In this document: piece after piece, positions 11,561-22,000 of the stretch | Layout: each line of letters opens with the position of its first letter | How positions within the stretch are numbered: position 1 is the first letter of the stretch | Assembly: GCA_013054445.1 (NCBI GenBank) | Contig: JAAMPI010000717.1 | Span: 1-27,554 of the forward strand | From: Cudoniella acicularis | Taxonomy: Eukaryota > Ascomycota > Leotiomycetes > Helotiales > Helotiaceae | Direction of reading: 5' to 3' | Length of the DNA: 27,554 bases | The notes under the pieces: model-generated | The model's input: only the letters and a program-made list of their open reading frames with translations | What the model was told of the DNA's origin: nothing | Database searches by the model: none | Translations under genes and position numbers: made by a program

Positions 11561-11632
11561 AACTCGCAGTTCCTAGGCAACTCAAAGTTCCTAGAAGTCT
11601 CACTGCTCCTGGGAGTCTCACTGCTCCTGAAC
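11561..11632. repeat. Four-unit degenerate 18-bp tandem repeat
   Basis: Four consecutive 18-base units: aactcgcagttcctaggc, aactcaaagttcctagaa, gtctcactgctcctggga and gtctcactgctcctgaac. Units 1-2 and units 3-4 are more alike than other pairs, and a partial fifth unit (aactcac) follows. The period is a multiple of three, so a minus-strand frame across it reads as a repetitive peptide, but no gene context supports translation. Confidence 0.75.
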
Positions 11633-11955
11633 AACTCACAACCCACGACGGTCGGGAAGCCAACAAGGAGATATTAAGGTTACTTGACTTCGAATTCCAG
11701 GCCTTGAATTACTCACAGAAGCAAAGATATTGAGCGCTGGAGGTGAAGCTTAGAAGTCTGTAGTATTGCACTAGCAACTTTTCTTGAAAATTTGCGTTCT
11801 GGGTCTTGCGTAGTATTTTCACTCCTGACTACTTTCACTCATGCTACTGGAACATATAGAAGACAGAACGAAATTTTATTATGTGATTTATGTGACAATT
11901 TGGGATATGTGTGATATGCTTTCTTCCTCCAAGCCCATGCTGAAAAATCATAGCA

Positions 11956-13068
11956 CTACCGATTCATCCCCATCCCACAACCAGAGAGCTGGTTTCCATC
12001 CCCAGCCTGGGCGAGAATCCGACGGTCAAATGCTGGTCGAGCTGATGTCGAGGAACAAGGCGCAAGCTCAGAAAAGAGAAGGACTGGCCGAGTGTCGAGA
12101 GTTAGGGTGAAGCGGTTCATAATTGAGACTTTCCGAAGGGTGACCAAATTTGAGAAGATTCCCTCTAACAAACTCAGCTCTTTAATGTTGTTCTCATGAA
12201 CTGAGATGTAAAGGGTGAAATCCTCCAACGTCAACATTTGCGATGACAACTCACAGAACTTTTCGAGGTGGTCCAAAGTGTTGTCCGTGGAAGAAGGCCG
12301 ATCGATCCCTTGATATCTTAGCTGAAGATAACCCTTTTTGATACCGTTGCAAATAGCCGGTCGAGCGTTGAAAAATGGTTAGAGATATGGCAGTCCGTAT
12401 CTGCTTAAACAGATGCAGGATCTTGCCCAGAGGGCGTCACCAATCTCTTTCCTGAACACTCTGCTCACATTAGAGGCTTGCCGAACCCACTCAATAAAGA
12501 GGTAGTCTCTGTCATATTCGAGCCAAATATCCACTGTTTTGCAAGGAAATGCATCCACGTGGTAATGACTGCCTCGGCTTGGATATGCCATTTCATTTTG
12601 TCGGAGCATGGCTCGTGCCCTTTCATGTTCATACTTGCCTCTTTGTACTCTTCCGAAGCGTCCTCTTCAGAAATTGGTACTTCCTGAGGTCGTCGCATCT
12701 TCAAGTACTCATAATAATCGTGTGAAAATACCGAATTCTCCCTGATACCAAATTTGTCATACTGTGAAATTACTATGTCGAAGAAATAATTCTCTGCTTC
12801 CGAATCGTAACAAAAGAATGGTGCTAGCAAGAGGCGGAATATCTTTTGACGAATTTCGAAAGGGAGCTGAAAGAATTCAAAAGGTCCTGTCCTGTAAGGA
12901 CTTTCAGCATTTTTATGCAAGCAGACGGATAGGAAACAGGGTAGAATACCTCTCACACTGTTCAATGCGAGCGCCATTGCTTCCTTCGGCCAGGGGAAAT
13001 TCATCTCTCAAAAACGCGCGTTCGTATCGATCAAGCAGCCGACCAAAGGAAAAGTCACCATATCCCAT
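11956..13068 (-). pseudogene. F-box-like fungal protein, degenerate paralogue A
   Basis: Exon 1 (12950-13068) encodes MGYGDFSFGRLLDRYERA and ends in CER at a GTATTC donor. The 58-bp intron at 12892-12949 ends TTACAG. Exon 2 opens with FEFFQLPFEIRQKIFRLL, the LPxEIRxxI pattern of fungal F-box-like motifs. The frame is lost near 12625-12640: ASEEYKEASMN continues one frame over as HERARAMLRQNEMAYPSRG. That frame then runs to a TAA at 12379-12381 and carries on open to 11956 (LEKFCELSSQMLTLEDFTLYI). At the stop, paralogue B (15957-17196) has Gln (LLQDFL against YL-stop-PFF), so CAA to TAA is likely. The lineup with B, including VRQASNVSRVFRKEIGDALW against LRQLSSVNTIFRQEVGDVLW (11 of 20 identical), is what shows the frames belong together. 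F-box proteins recruit substrates to SCF ubiquitin ligases; that role is only inferred here. Confidence 0.6.
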
Positions 13069-13701
13069 ATCGTAGGCGTAACTGTTTGTATTTGAAGGCG
13101 TGTTTATCCTTAGTTAAGTGGAAGGCGCCACGCGTTCGTCTTCAACTTTGGCAGGGTTCTGACCCGTTGGAGTTGTCAAATTGAATCACGAGACTGCAGC
13201 TGCGAGGAGTTGGCAATTGCCAGAGAGGGCCTATAGTTGTGGATATTGTTGGAGGAGAGAAGGAAGTTGAAAGTTTGCGAGCAGAAGGCTATTTATGCTT
13301 AGCGTGGACTGGTTCCAAAGTGAATTCGAGTGCTCGAGTATACTACATACTAACTTTAGGAGAGAGGAAATTGAATTTCAAACCAATCAGCGACTTACAC
13401 GAAGGAAAAGCCGCCAATCTATTATCCTAATTGCATCTGTCGCTGCGGGATTGCTGTCTATTGATTTATCACCATTACTCGGCCTTCAAGAACAAGCGTT
13501 GATGGACCGCGCCGTATCTAGGTGTATTTTGTAATTGGAAGTCGCAATCACATGTATCATAGAGCCAACGTACCTCCACACAGCTGGATGCCCACGAATG
13601 CGAATCCCCTATGCCCTGCTTGTCTTTTCTAAATAGGTAATAGATAGGAGCAGACTTCATTGCACTTCAGAAAGCCCAAATCGCCTATTATTCACCACAC
13701 T
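13069..13701. other. Intergenic stretch, no gene recognised
   Basis: Lies upstream of F-box-like paralogue A and downstream of the cysteine-cluster gene remnant. Short frames occur on both strands, for example 13239-13430 on the plus strand, without any family pattern. Nothing further could be supported. Confidence 0.45.
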
Positions 13702-14588
13702 TCATAAAGGGCCACGAAGTGGCTTGGGACGAAGCATTGGGAGGGGAGGGGGCGTTAGAGACCGTCGTGTTTTCGGCTCTCTCCTCGTCGAAAGGCTGCA
13801 TCCGGAATTGTGAGGATGAAGACGGCAGCGAGCGCAATTGGTGCCAGGCTTCATTATCTGTCCAAGGGCCCTCTGGGAGTAAGCCCAGCACTTCTCACCA
13901 AGCATGCGGCAGTGCTGACAGCGTTGCGTTCCAATCCTCTTTTCTCCTAATGTTGTCTCCATGATGCGACTAACATCTGAATGATCCGGTATTAGTATAT
14001 CCCTGCTCTGGAATTTTTAAAGAGTGAATGGACGAAGTGACTGCTCTGAGCTGGCTATTATACCTTCGCCCAGAAGCGTGTCTTTTAAATAAAATGACAG
14101 ATAACTCAAGGAATTCGATCATTCTTACGGCTGACTAGCAGGTGTTGTTTGTGTGTCATGCTTGCCAACTCGGCACCCGTCTTATACTATCATTTTCCAG
14201 CGATAACTGCGGTATAAAGACTCAAGGATTTACCACTCCACGACCAAGCCCACGGAATACGTGTCTGATCCGCGATTTCTCGTGTCTGCTGAGATGCTAT
14301 AGGGTTGGCAACAGGGGGTGCGACGACAATTGTGATAACGGGGATATTTTGTGCCTGTTGGTGTTGTGCTCAAGGGCTAACAAGAGGAGATACGGTGGGG
14401 TTTATGATGGAAGGCCGTTGGGGACATCATGTGCTTGGGAGCAACTAATTGGAGACTTGAACAGGTTCGGCAGCTGCAGGAGGGGATGGAATGCGGGGTG
14501 CAGCGATGGGGCGCGATGTGAAGAAGGTTGCAGCATAGGTTAAAGTTTCGGGGGAAGGCTCAGGCGATAGTTTGCGAGAGGAAGCCAT
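13702..14588 (-). pseudogene. Pro/Ser-rich protein with C-terminal six-cysteine cluster, probably degenerate
   Basis: An ATG at 14588 in good context (gcaacATGGCT) opens a frame of low-complexity Pro/Ser/Ala-rich sequence (MASSRKLSPEPSPETLTY). It stops at codon 48 (TAG, 14445-14447). The same frame continues in kind with two more stops (TGA at 14427-14429 and 14370-14372) as far as a possible GTAAAT donor near 14230. Further down, an ACTAAT branch-like site and a cattcag acceptor lead into VSRIMETTLGEKRIGTQRC. This is followed by CQHCRMLGEKCW and CARCRLHPHNSGCSL, two C-x2-C-x6/8-C groups, ending at 13702. The layout resembles small Cys-cluster proteins I recall from leotiomycetes, function unknown, with some likeness to zinc-binding clusters. 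The stops can be read as CAG-to-TAG and CGA-to-TGA. The link between the two halves is an inference. The Cys part alone (13702-13962) could be a separate small gene. Confidence 0.38.
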
Positions 14589-15956
14589 GTTGCTCGCTAA
14601 AACGCGATGTCGTGAAATCAGTTTTGACTCGTCTTTTAAACAGAACGATGATTTGCATCATTTAGCAAGATGGAGGTGAGGGAGGGATGATTGACTCTGA
14701 AAAAACAAAAGGTCCGAGCCAAACCTCATGATCTCCTGAGTGATAACCCCACTCTATCGATAAGCATCTTTTGATACCGGTACCTGTCTGTTGTTTCCGC
14801 AACAATAATAATAATTGTGCAAAAGCTTCATATTTAATTTGTACAGTTTCATTCAAAGCCCTCATATGTTGTCATATTGAACAAAAATAATTTCTTTGCC
14901 GTTTTCCATTAAACACCTTATGCTTCAAAATTCACCTACTCATGTCCGTAAGAGGAAATTTACAAAATAAAATAGGGATAAAATTTTATCTTAACACCTA
15001 ACGGCTCTTAAAGAGGCATTATACACTAGTATTTTCTATAAAAAATTGTTTAGAGTCATTCCCGTTTCCGGAACAGATGGCAAAATAAAACCAGAGATTT
15101 ATCGTTCTACTGCGCCCCTGAACGTACGAGCTCACAGGCGAGGTTCTAGGCCTCGAACCCCCGAACCCCTGAAGGGAAGAATGATTATAGTGGGCATCAC
15201 CTGAAAACTATCTCTAGACTTAAGTGGATACCTCAGGGAAGAGGGAATTGAAGAGAAACCCTGAAATAAAGGGAAGAATGCATATCAGAGAATTGTTTTA
15301 CAAGAGAGCTGGGAAATGAATTAAATTGGGCTATAAAGTGTGCAGATGTTTTGCCTGAACCTCGCTGCTAGTGTTCACTGAACTACGGTACGAGGTACTC
15401 GATTCCAGATATCTTTTGAGGACCAATTTAGGCTACATAGCAACGAGAAATACTCAATGTCTCACAACAGGAAAGATATTCAATCAGGAGAAGTACCAGT
15501 TTCGGAAATAACTCACCCTATGAGAGATATACAAACAAAAAATATACACCCTCGCGAAGATAGAGGCCATCACAGAAGTCTAAATTGTGTATTTTGAGGC
15601 AATACGAGCATTCTCGTTTCTAGAGCTAGAACTGTGCTACAAGTTTAAAGAAAGCAACATCTGAGAATCTCAACGCTCTCTTCTGCCAGAACCATCTCTA
15701 TCAAGCCAGTCTCATGCAATAATCGGTACGCTGCAAGTATGAAAAGAAATCACCAGTGAATAAATCCTCATACCAGATACTTTGTGAATGCGTCTTACGC
15801 TACTGTGCCCAGAAAAAAGTAGCTAGCAACCCGGAAAAGATGTAGTTCCCCAATCCACGCCGGAAAAGCTGGAAATTCACAAAAGGTCCATCCCCGGTTT
15901 CGAGGTGAGGTTTGAGTGCGGCTCGTCTCGGAGCGACTTGGTAGAGTAGTCAGGTA
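14589..15956. other. AT-rich intergenic stretch, no gene recognised
   Basis: Contains A/T-rich tracts around 14800-15080. No reading frame with family resemblance was seen, and no tRNA or other RNA gene could be folded by eye. Confidence 0.5.
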
Positions 15957-17196
15957 CTACTCATTTGAATCTCCGTGATTGGCGCGAAGTGTGTCGGACA
16001 ACACGAGCTTATGAACGAGCAGTTCGTACTGATTTGTGAGACTATCAAAAACTTCTTCCTCCTTATCAAAGCCCGGGTATTTCCGAAAAGAGAAGCCTAG
16101 CTCCAGCGAAAACTTCTTCGTGACCTGAAGTCTCTGTGGGCTTTCAGTTCTGAAAATGCGCCTCATTTTTGTCAAGAAGTTCTTCGAGCTCTTCTGCTTG
16201 AATGTAAATGACTAGATGAACTTCTTCAAGCTTTAAATTTTCCGAGGCAAATTGGCACCAAAGACCGAACTTCCTCATTTCTTCTTTTCCACACTCAGAA
16301 GGCTGGGTGTAAATTTCGAAATGGAGAGACTTAATTAACGAGTATAAGGCCGGCTTGTCCTCGAGGAAATCTTGAAGCAGTGAAATGTCATCCTCCGTAC
16401 CAGTAATGCTGATGCATGTTCTCTTCCAAAGAACGTCGCCAACTTCTTGTCTGAAAATTGTATTCACACTTGATAATTGTCGCAGCCAATCAATAACAAT
16501 CCAGTCGATGTTGTCTTCTCCTGGTCTACTGTCTTTCTTCACGGGGTAAGTTTTCATTAGGTATTTCGCATTTCGGAACGGGTGGGGTTGGACTCGGCGC
16601 ATCCACAATGCCTTGGCTTTTTCAAACTTGGCCTTTTCTTTGTTGTACTCTTCAAAATTCATGTGTTTGAGCCTTCTCGGTAGGATAATATTGTATGGCG
16701 AGTATTTGAGGTATTTGTCGAAGTCTCTCTGATACTCCTCAGGTATATATGTGCTTACAGGCGAGAGAGAGATGGTGAACCGGTACTTGCCGTCTTTATC
16801 GATATAATGGAGAGTCGATAAATCATCTGCCGAATCTCAAGTGGAAGCTGAAAGAATGAAAAGTTCCTTTTCTTTCCCGTCGTCAGCCTCGAATTATAAT
16901 TGGGCCATTAAGTCTTGTTACCTTTCAAAGGAGCCAATGCCCACATAAGGCAAAGCCGCACTATCTTTAAACCAGTTCTCTTCAGGTCGGTCACAGAGCC
17001 TTCCGAAACAAAAATCACCATATCTGTTGTTGTAAGATACCCTCTTACTGTGAGATATTTTGTCCGATGCGTTAATGTGGGGTGCGGCAGGTTCTATTGC
17101 TAACGCCGTTTCCAAACCTGTTCCGGATGAAATTCTGAAGTGCACCTGTTCATCGAGGGCAGATTTTCCCAGCCGGCCTATGATTGGCGGATCCAT
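15957..17196 (-). pseudogene. F-box-like fungal protein, degenerate paralogue B
   Basis: Exon 1 (16922-17196) starts MDPPIIGRLGKSALDEQVHF and includes RYGDFCFGRLCDRPEE, ending in FER at a GTAACA donor. The 55-bp intron (16867-16921) sits at exactly the same place and phase as in paralogue A. Exon 2 reads NFSFFQLPLEIRQMIYRL, an F-box-like LPxEIRxxIY motif. The frame then slips near 16808-16815: HYIDKDGKYRFTISL follows one frame over. From there a long open frame runs to TGA at 16144-16146. A further open stretch in another frame (SPQRLQVTKKFSLELGF) extends to 15957 and partly resembles the matching part of paralogue A, so a second slip there is possible. B is the better preserved of the pair. 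Whether the first slip is real or an assembly error cannot be told from sequence alone. Confidence 0.6.
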
Positions 17197-19054
17197 AGTG
17201 CCTCGAACTCTACGCTGCGAGGGTTGGACAGAAATGGGGTTATGGTGTAGCAACTTCCCCGAAAGGTGCTCCTGGTAGGGCCTTCTTTGCTGACCTGAAC
17301 TGATAATATGGAAGAAGGCCTTAACGGTAAAAGTGAGAATGAACTCGAAGCTTTGTAACTATTGTAGGAGGGACGAAAATTGAGACGCGATGAAAGATAA
17401 GATGCTCCTCGAGCCTCCTCAGTCTTTGTCGATCTTTAGGGCAGATGAAAGGGTCAAACAGGTGTCGACGCATCGTTGACTGTCTCTGCGTGCACAAACG
17501 GGGAATTCACCTTTGGAGCTTAGAGCTTGGAAGTTGTGGCCATGTATTTGTTGGCATCAGATAGTATCGTGCAGATTACCGTTGATTGATGAGGCGCCTG
17601 TTAAATTTAAGAGGAACCTGGAAGTCGAGAGATGCTACCTAGGTAAGTGTCGACTCCCGATTGGGAAGGCAGGCTAGTGAGGTTGCTCCAACCTGCTTCT
17701 TTCGACGGCCCCTAAAACCTTTCCCTGCTTTATTAAGTATCTGCCAGTCATGTTCCAATTCTCACTCTCGAAAGGATCTCGAGGCAAGCCTTCTATAAGT
17801 CTTTTACTGCGGAATTGGTCAGCTCAAGTGGAAAATGGCCACCCAAAGAATTGTGAGCGGCTGTGAGAGGTTTAAGTAAGGGTATGCAAGAGATGTATCT
17901 GCGTATAAAGGCCCTACGATGGAGATCATAGGCGTTTTAGGGAGTCAAGATTCAACACTTAAAAGCCCGAAGCCCCTTCTGGTGGCCTTTCTCAGTTGGT
18001 AGTCAGTCTTCAGCTTCGCGTCAAGGTTTGTTTTAGAAAGGACTTAGAATAGCTTGGTTTACCGATATGAAGATTGAGTATCGAAAGGGTTGTTCTTGTT
18101 CAGCAGGATTAGGGTTTTGGTCAACAACTTCTGCTAAATTTCATTTGATAGTACAATTGACTGGGCTTATTAGCTGAATGTCTGTCTCGAAAGTTTGCAG
18201 ACCGACCTTTCTTTATCTCCCAGATTTCAATACCTAACTCTCTAAATTTTCAATCCCATCACAACCGTCCATGTTCCCACTCCTTTCCAAAACGCCTTTT
18301 TTCCCCCCCGATGGACGATTTTGTTTCAACGTTGAGAATGTTTTGGTGTAGGCACATCCCTCTCGGACAACGAAAGAGGGAGCAGGGTCGTGAGCATGAT
18401 GGCAGATTGTTGGAGAATAGTTGAGGTTGAGATAGGATGGGAATGTTTCGCGAGTCTGCGCTCCCCCACCCAAGCCCCTCAAAATCTTGGCGTCGTTGCG
18501 AGGGGTCAGTGCACTCCATGTTCGTGTGCAACTTCAGAAATTAAAGCACTACAAGTAAACTTTCAGCTAAAGTTACTCCCTAAACCCTACTAAGACTCTC
18601 TTTTGGTGAGCTAAAAATGCACTGGTCTCGTTGAAGACCTTACTCGGATGTAAGATACTGTATTGTTCAGCTGCCCATCTGCAGAACGAGCGTTGACCTT
18701 ATTCCTGTCATGCTGCAGATGTAGACTTCCCCGTCCGCCCACTCAGAGTCATGGAATACTCTGCTTACGACTGATGCCTAGGGACGGCCAACGCCATCTG
18801 CGAAAGTGTGCCGCAACTCCTGCCTCAGAATTTAGACGATTGTTGCCTTGTTCTCTTGACAGCCTCACATCCTCGAGGAACTGTCAGATATCGTGTACCT
18901 TCATGTCTCAAACGGCATCTGCTCTGTGGGACTGCTTCTCAATGATTTGTCTGACAAAATTCAGCTGAAGATGTCAATAATCACTTTGCCATTTCACACG
19001 GCCCCATCAAGCCCGCCTGCCATATCGAAGGCGTTAACCCCTTGCGACGTCACA
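17197..19054. other. Intergenic stretch upstream of the NLR gene
   Basis: About 1.85 kb between the divergently transcribed paralogue B and NLR gene, so both promoters should lie here. Overlapping frames at 18234-18531 (minus) and 18390-18593 (plus) have no recognisable motif and are not supported as genes. The NLR frame is open upstream to 18893, so an earlier NLR start (18893 or 18971) would use the end of this stretch. Confidence 0.5.
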
Positions 19055-22000
19055 ATGTCTCAAAACATTCGAACGCACGGAGGCTATCGAATCGGAATCA
19101 TATGCGTTTTGGAATTAGAGAAGGCTGCTATGGTGGCAATGCTCGATGAGCATCATAGCGAGTTGGGCCAGGACGAAGGCGATGAGAACAACTATATACT
19201 TGGGAAAATTGGTGCCAACAATGTAGCCATTGCCTCCCGGTCAGCTGGTTCACGGGGCAGCAGCTCTGCTTTAGCTATCGCAAAACATATGGAACTGACT
19301 TTTCCGATCCAATTCCACCTCTTGGTAGGGTTAGGAGGAGGTGTTTGGAGTAAGAGCTATGATATTCGCCTCGGAGATGTTGTTGTGGGTAATCCTATAG
19401 GATTCCGTGGAGGTGTTATACGATGGGGAAATGAAATGGGAACCGAGGAGCAGCATGCAAGAGGGCCAAAACTACAAAGGATGAAAAATGTCGAGCTAGC
19501 GGATAGCAAAATTATTCAGCAGCCGCCGCCCCCTCTACTTTTCGCTCTTCAGTCCGTGAGAGAAAAAGAACTCGTCGAGGGGATCGATTTCACCACCTCT
19601 TTATCTCCATTGATTCGAGATCAATTTCAATACCCGGGGACGGAGGCGGACCTGTTGTTCAGATCCACTTCCCTCCACAAGGGCAGCAAGGCATGCGAAG
19701 AGAGATGTAACCCAAACATGGTCATATGTAGACGGCCTCGACAAAGTTCTACCCCGAAAATCCACTACGGGATCATTGCATCAGGGAAGAGTATGACATG
19801 TGGCAAGACTCGAGATAAGGTGGCTCGGGACAACGATGCTATATGTTTCGACACGGATTCTGCCGATTTGGTAGAAAACTTCTCATGTCTTGTTATTAAA
19901 GGTATCTGCAATTACGCAGATACCCACAAGACCGAAGCTTTTCAGTCATATGCCGCAATGACAGCGGCGGCATTTGCTAGAGAAGTCGTAAGCTACATTG
20001 ACGAACAGCAAACGCACACATATTTTGTACGCTCATCCTTCCATTTTGCAATTTATATACCTCTGATCGTTTTACTAGAAATTATCGAATGCTAATTCGA
20101 GAATAGGGCAGAGCACTCTTGCATTCCACAGAGTTCTTGACCGATGGTCAAGCCAAATTACTTGAAAGATTTCGAACCACGAATTACGAGATCGATCAGA
20201 ACGTGTATCCTGACAGAGTACCTGGTACCTGCTCATGGGTTTTGAATAGCTCAACCTACCGTGAATGGGTTCAAGGAAATTCGCCGAGCGTTCTCTGGAT
20301 TACCGCAGATCCAGGGTGTGGAAAGTCCGTTCTTGCTCGATCTCTCACAGAGCACGAATTGAGGAACGACGATCGGAACGTGATTTCTTTCTTTTCTTTC
20401 AAGGAACTTCCGTCTCATACGCAAGCCAACAGCCAATCCCTAGCTTGCCTGTCAGCAATCTTGCATCAGTTGTTCACTCAGAAGCAGTTCTTGTTGAAAT
20501 ATGCAATTACTGCGGTCGAGGCAAGGTTTGACCAACCCTTATCATTCGCAAATCTATGGAACCTTTTGCTAGACATTGCCAACGATCCTGAGACTGGTGA
20601 AATTACGTGTGTTTTAGACGCGCTAGATCAATGCGATAAAGTCGGGCAATGGCAGCTGATCCAGGCCCTTGACAACCTGTGCAAGGGCAATTTGAACAAC
20701 CGGGATGCAAGCACGTTGAAGTTCTTGGTAACAAGCCGCCCCAATTTCTCATCAGAAGCAAGCATTCGAAGGATTCTGAGCGAAATGCCTGCCGTTCATC
20801 TAGCTAACGAAAAGGTACGGGTTATGATGAACTGCGAAATCGACGATTTGGTGGAATCGAGGGTTGGAGATCTAGGATTGGAGTTCAATCTTGACCTGGC
20901 AATACAATCGGCTCTGATCCAAAAACTCCTTTCGGTACAGAACAGGAGTCATTTATGGCTCAGCCTCGTCTTTACGGTGATCTACAAGAGCCTCACTGTC
21001 GATTCGAGCCTAGGAAATTCTTTTGTTGAGAGTATTCCAGAGACTGTGAACGATTCATACGAGGCGATCATGAATACAATTCCTTCCAAGGAAAGTTCCC
21101 GGGCCGAGAAGCTTTTTCGGATCATAATTGCGGCAGAGCGACCGTTGACGCTACAAGAGTTGAACATCGCCTTGAACATCGGGAGAAACTGTGTGTGCTA
21201 CGAAGATCTTGACATTCAACCGGAGAATATATTTCACGCTGAACTCCAAAGCCTTTCCGCCGGCTTAATCATTGTCAAAAACTCCAGAGTATATTTTGTT
21301 CATGAGACAGCGAAATATTTTTTGATGGCGCCAGAGTCTGGCGACGAAGCGGTAGATAGAACCAACCTTGCATCTCAATCTTGGAGAAAATCAATACTTC
21401 CACCACAATCACATCACACTCTTGCAAAGGCTTGCATCTATTACCTTCTTTTCGACGTCTTTATGGATATAAAAATTAGAGACGATGGCAAATATCATAA
21501 CCTTGATGAGTTGTACGAGTCTCATAACCTGCTTGAGTACGCTACGAAGTACTTCGTCGTACATCTTCGCTTTGCGCAGCGTAGCAATGACACAAATCTC
21601 TCGAAATTAGCTCTCCCACTGTGCGATACCCGATCTTCTTGTTTCAGATTGTGGTATGATTCTCGTCAAACCATCGCAGACTTCTGCGACCGTTCAAGGC
21701 TCCCCACAGATTTGATGATAGCCTCTTATGTTGGCTTGGAATCAATTGTGAAGCTGAAAGTCCAAAATGGGGCTGGTGTCAACAAAATGGACACCGGTGG
21801 GTACACAGCCCTAATGTACGCTATCAAAAGAAACAGTGTTGGAGCCGCACGTATTCTAATCGAAAACGGGGCCGACATCAACCATCGAGTTGAACATACA
21901 TTCCTGCATCCCACGCCATTGCTGAGTGCGATTCAGAAGAAGAGTTATGAAATGGCTGAATTACTTATAAATAATGGTGCAGACATCAACGCAACAAATT

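Larger units (their letters stand above)
9916..11955. other. Upstream region of beta-glucosidase and long non-coding stretch
   Basis: The first several hundred bases should be the promoter of the minus-strand beta-glucosidase. Two undetermined bases (n) occur at 10425 and 10432, so reading frames across them are unreliable. The reading frames in the rest are short and unrecognised. A degenerate 18-bp tandem repeat at 11561-11632 explains the repetitive look of one minus-strand frame there. Confidence 0.5.

Noticed and set aside
14142..14543. Plus-strand open frame of 133 codons with many cysteines
   Set aside because: It is opposite the Pro/Ser-rich minus-strand sequence and its Cys/Gly/Arg richness is the complement of that composition. 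No domain pattern or splice partner was seen.
15121..15180. GGTTC..CGAACCC-like string suggesting a tRNA T-arm
   Set aside because: No matching acceptor stem, D-arm or anticodon arm could be fitted around it.
18234..18531. Overlapping minus-strand frames of 82 and 90 codons upstream of the NLR
   Set aside because: Two competing frames, no recognisable motif, and position in an expected promoter region.
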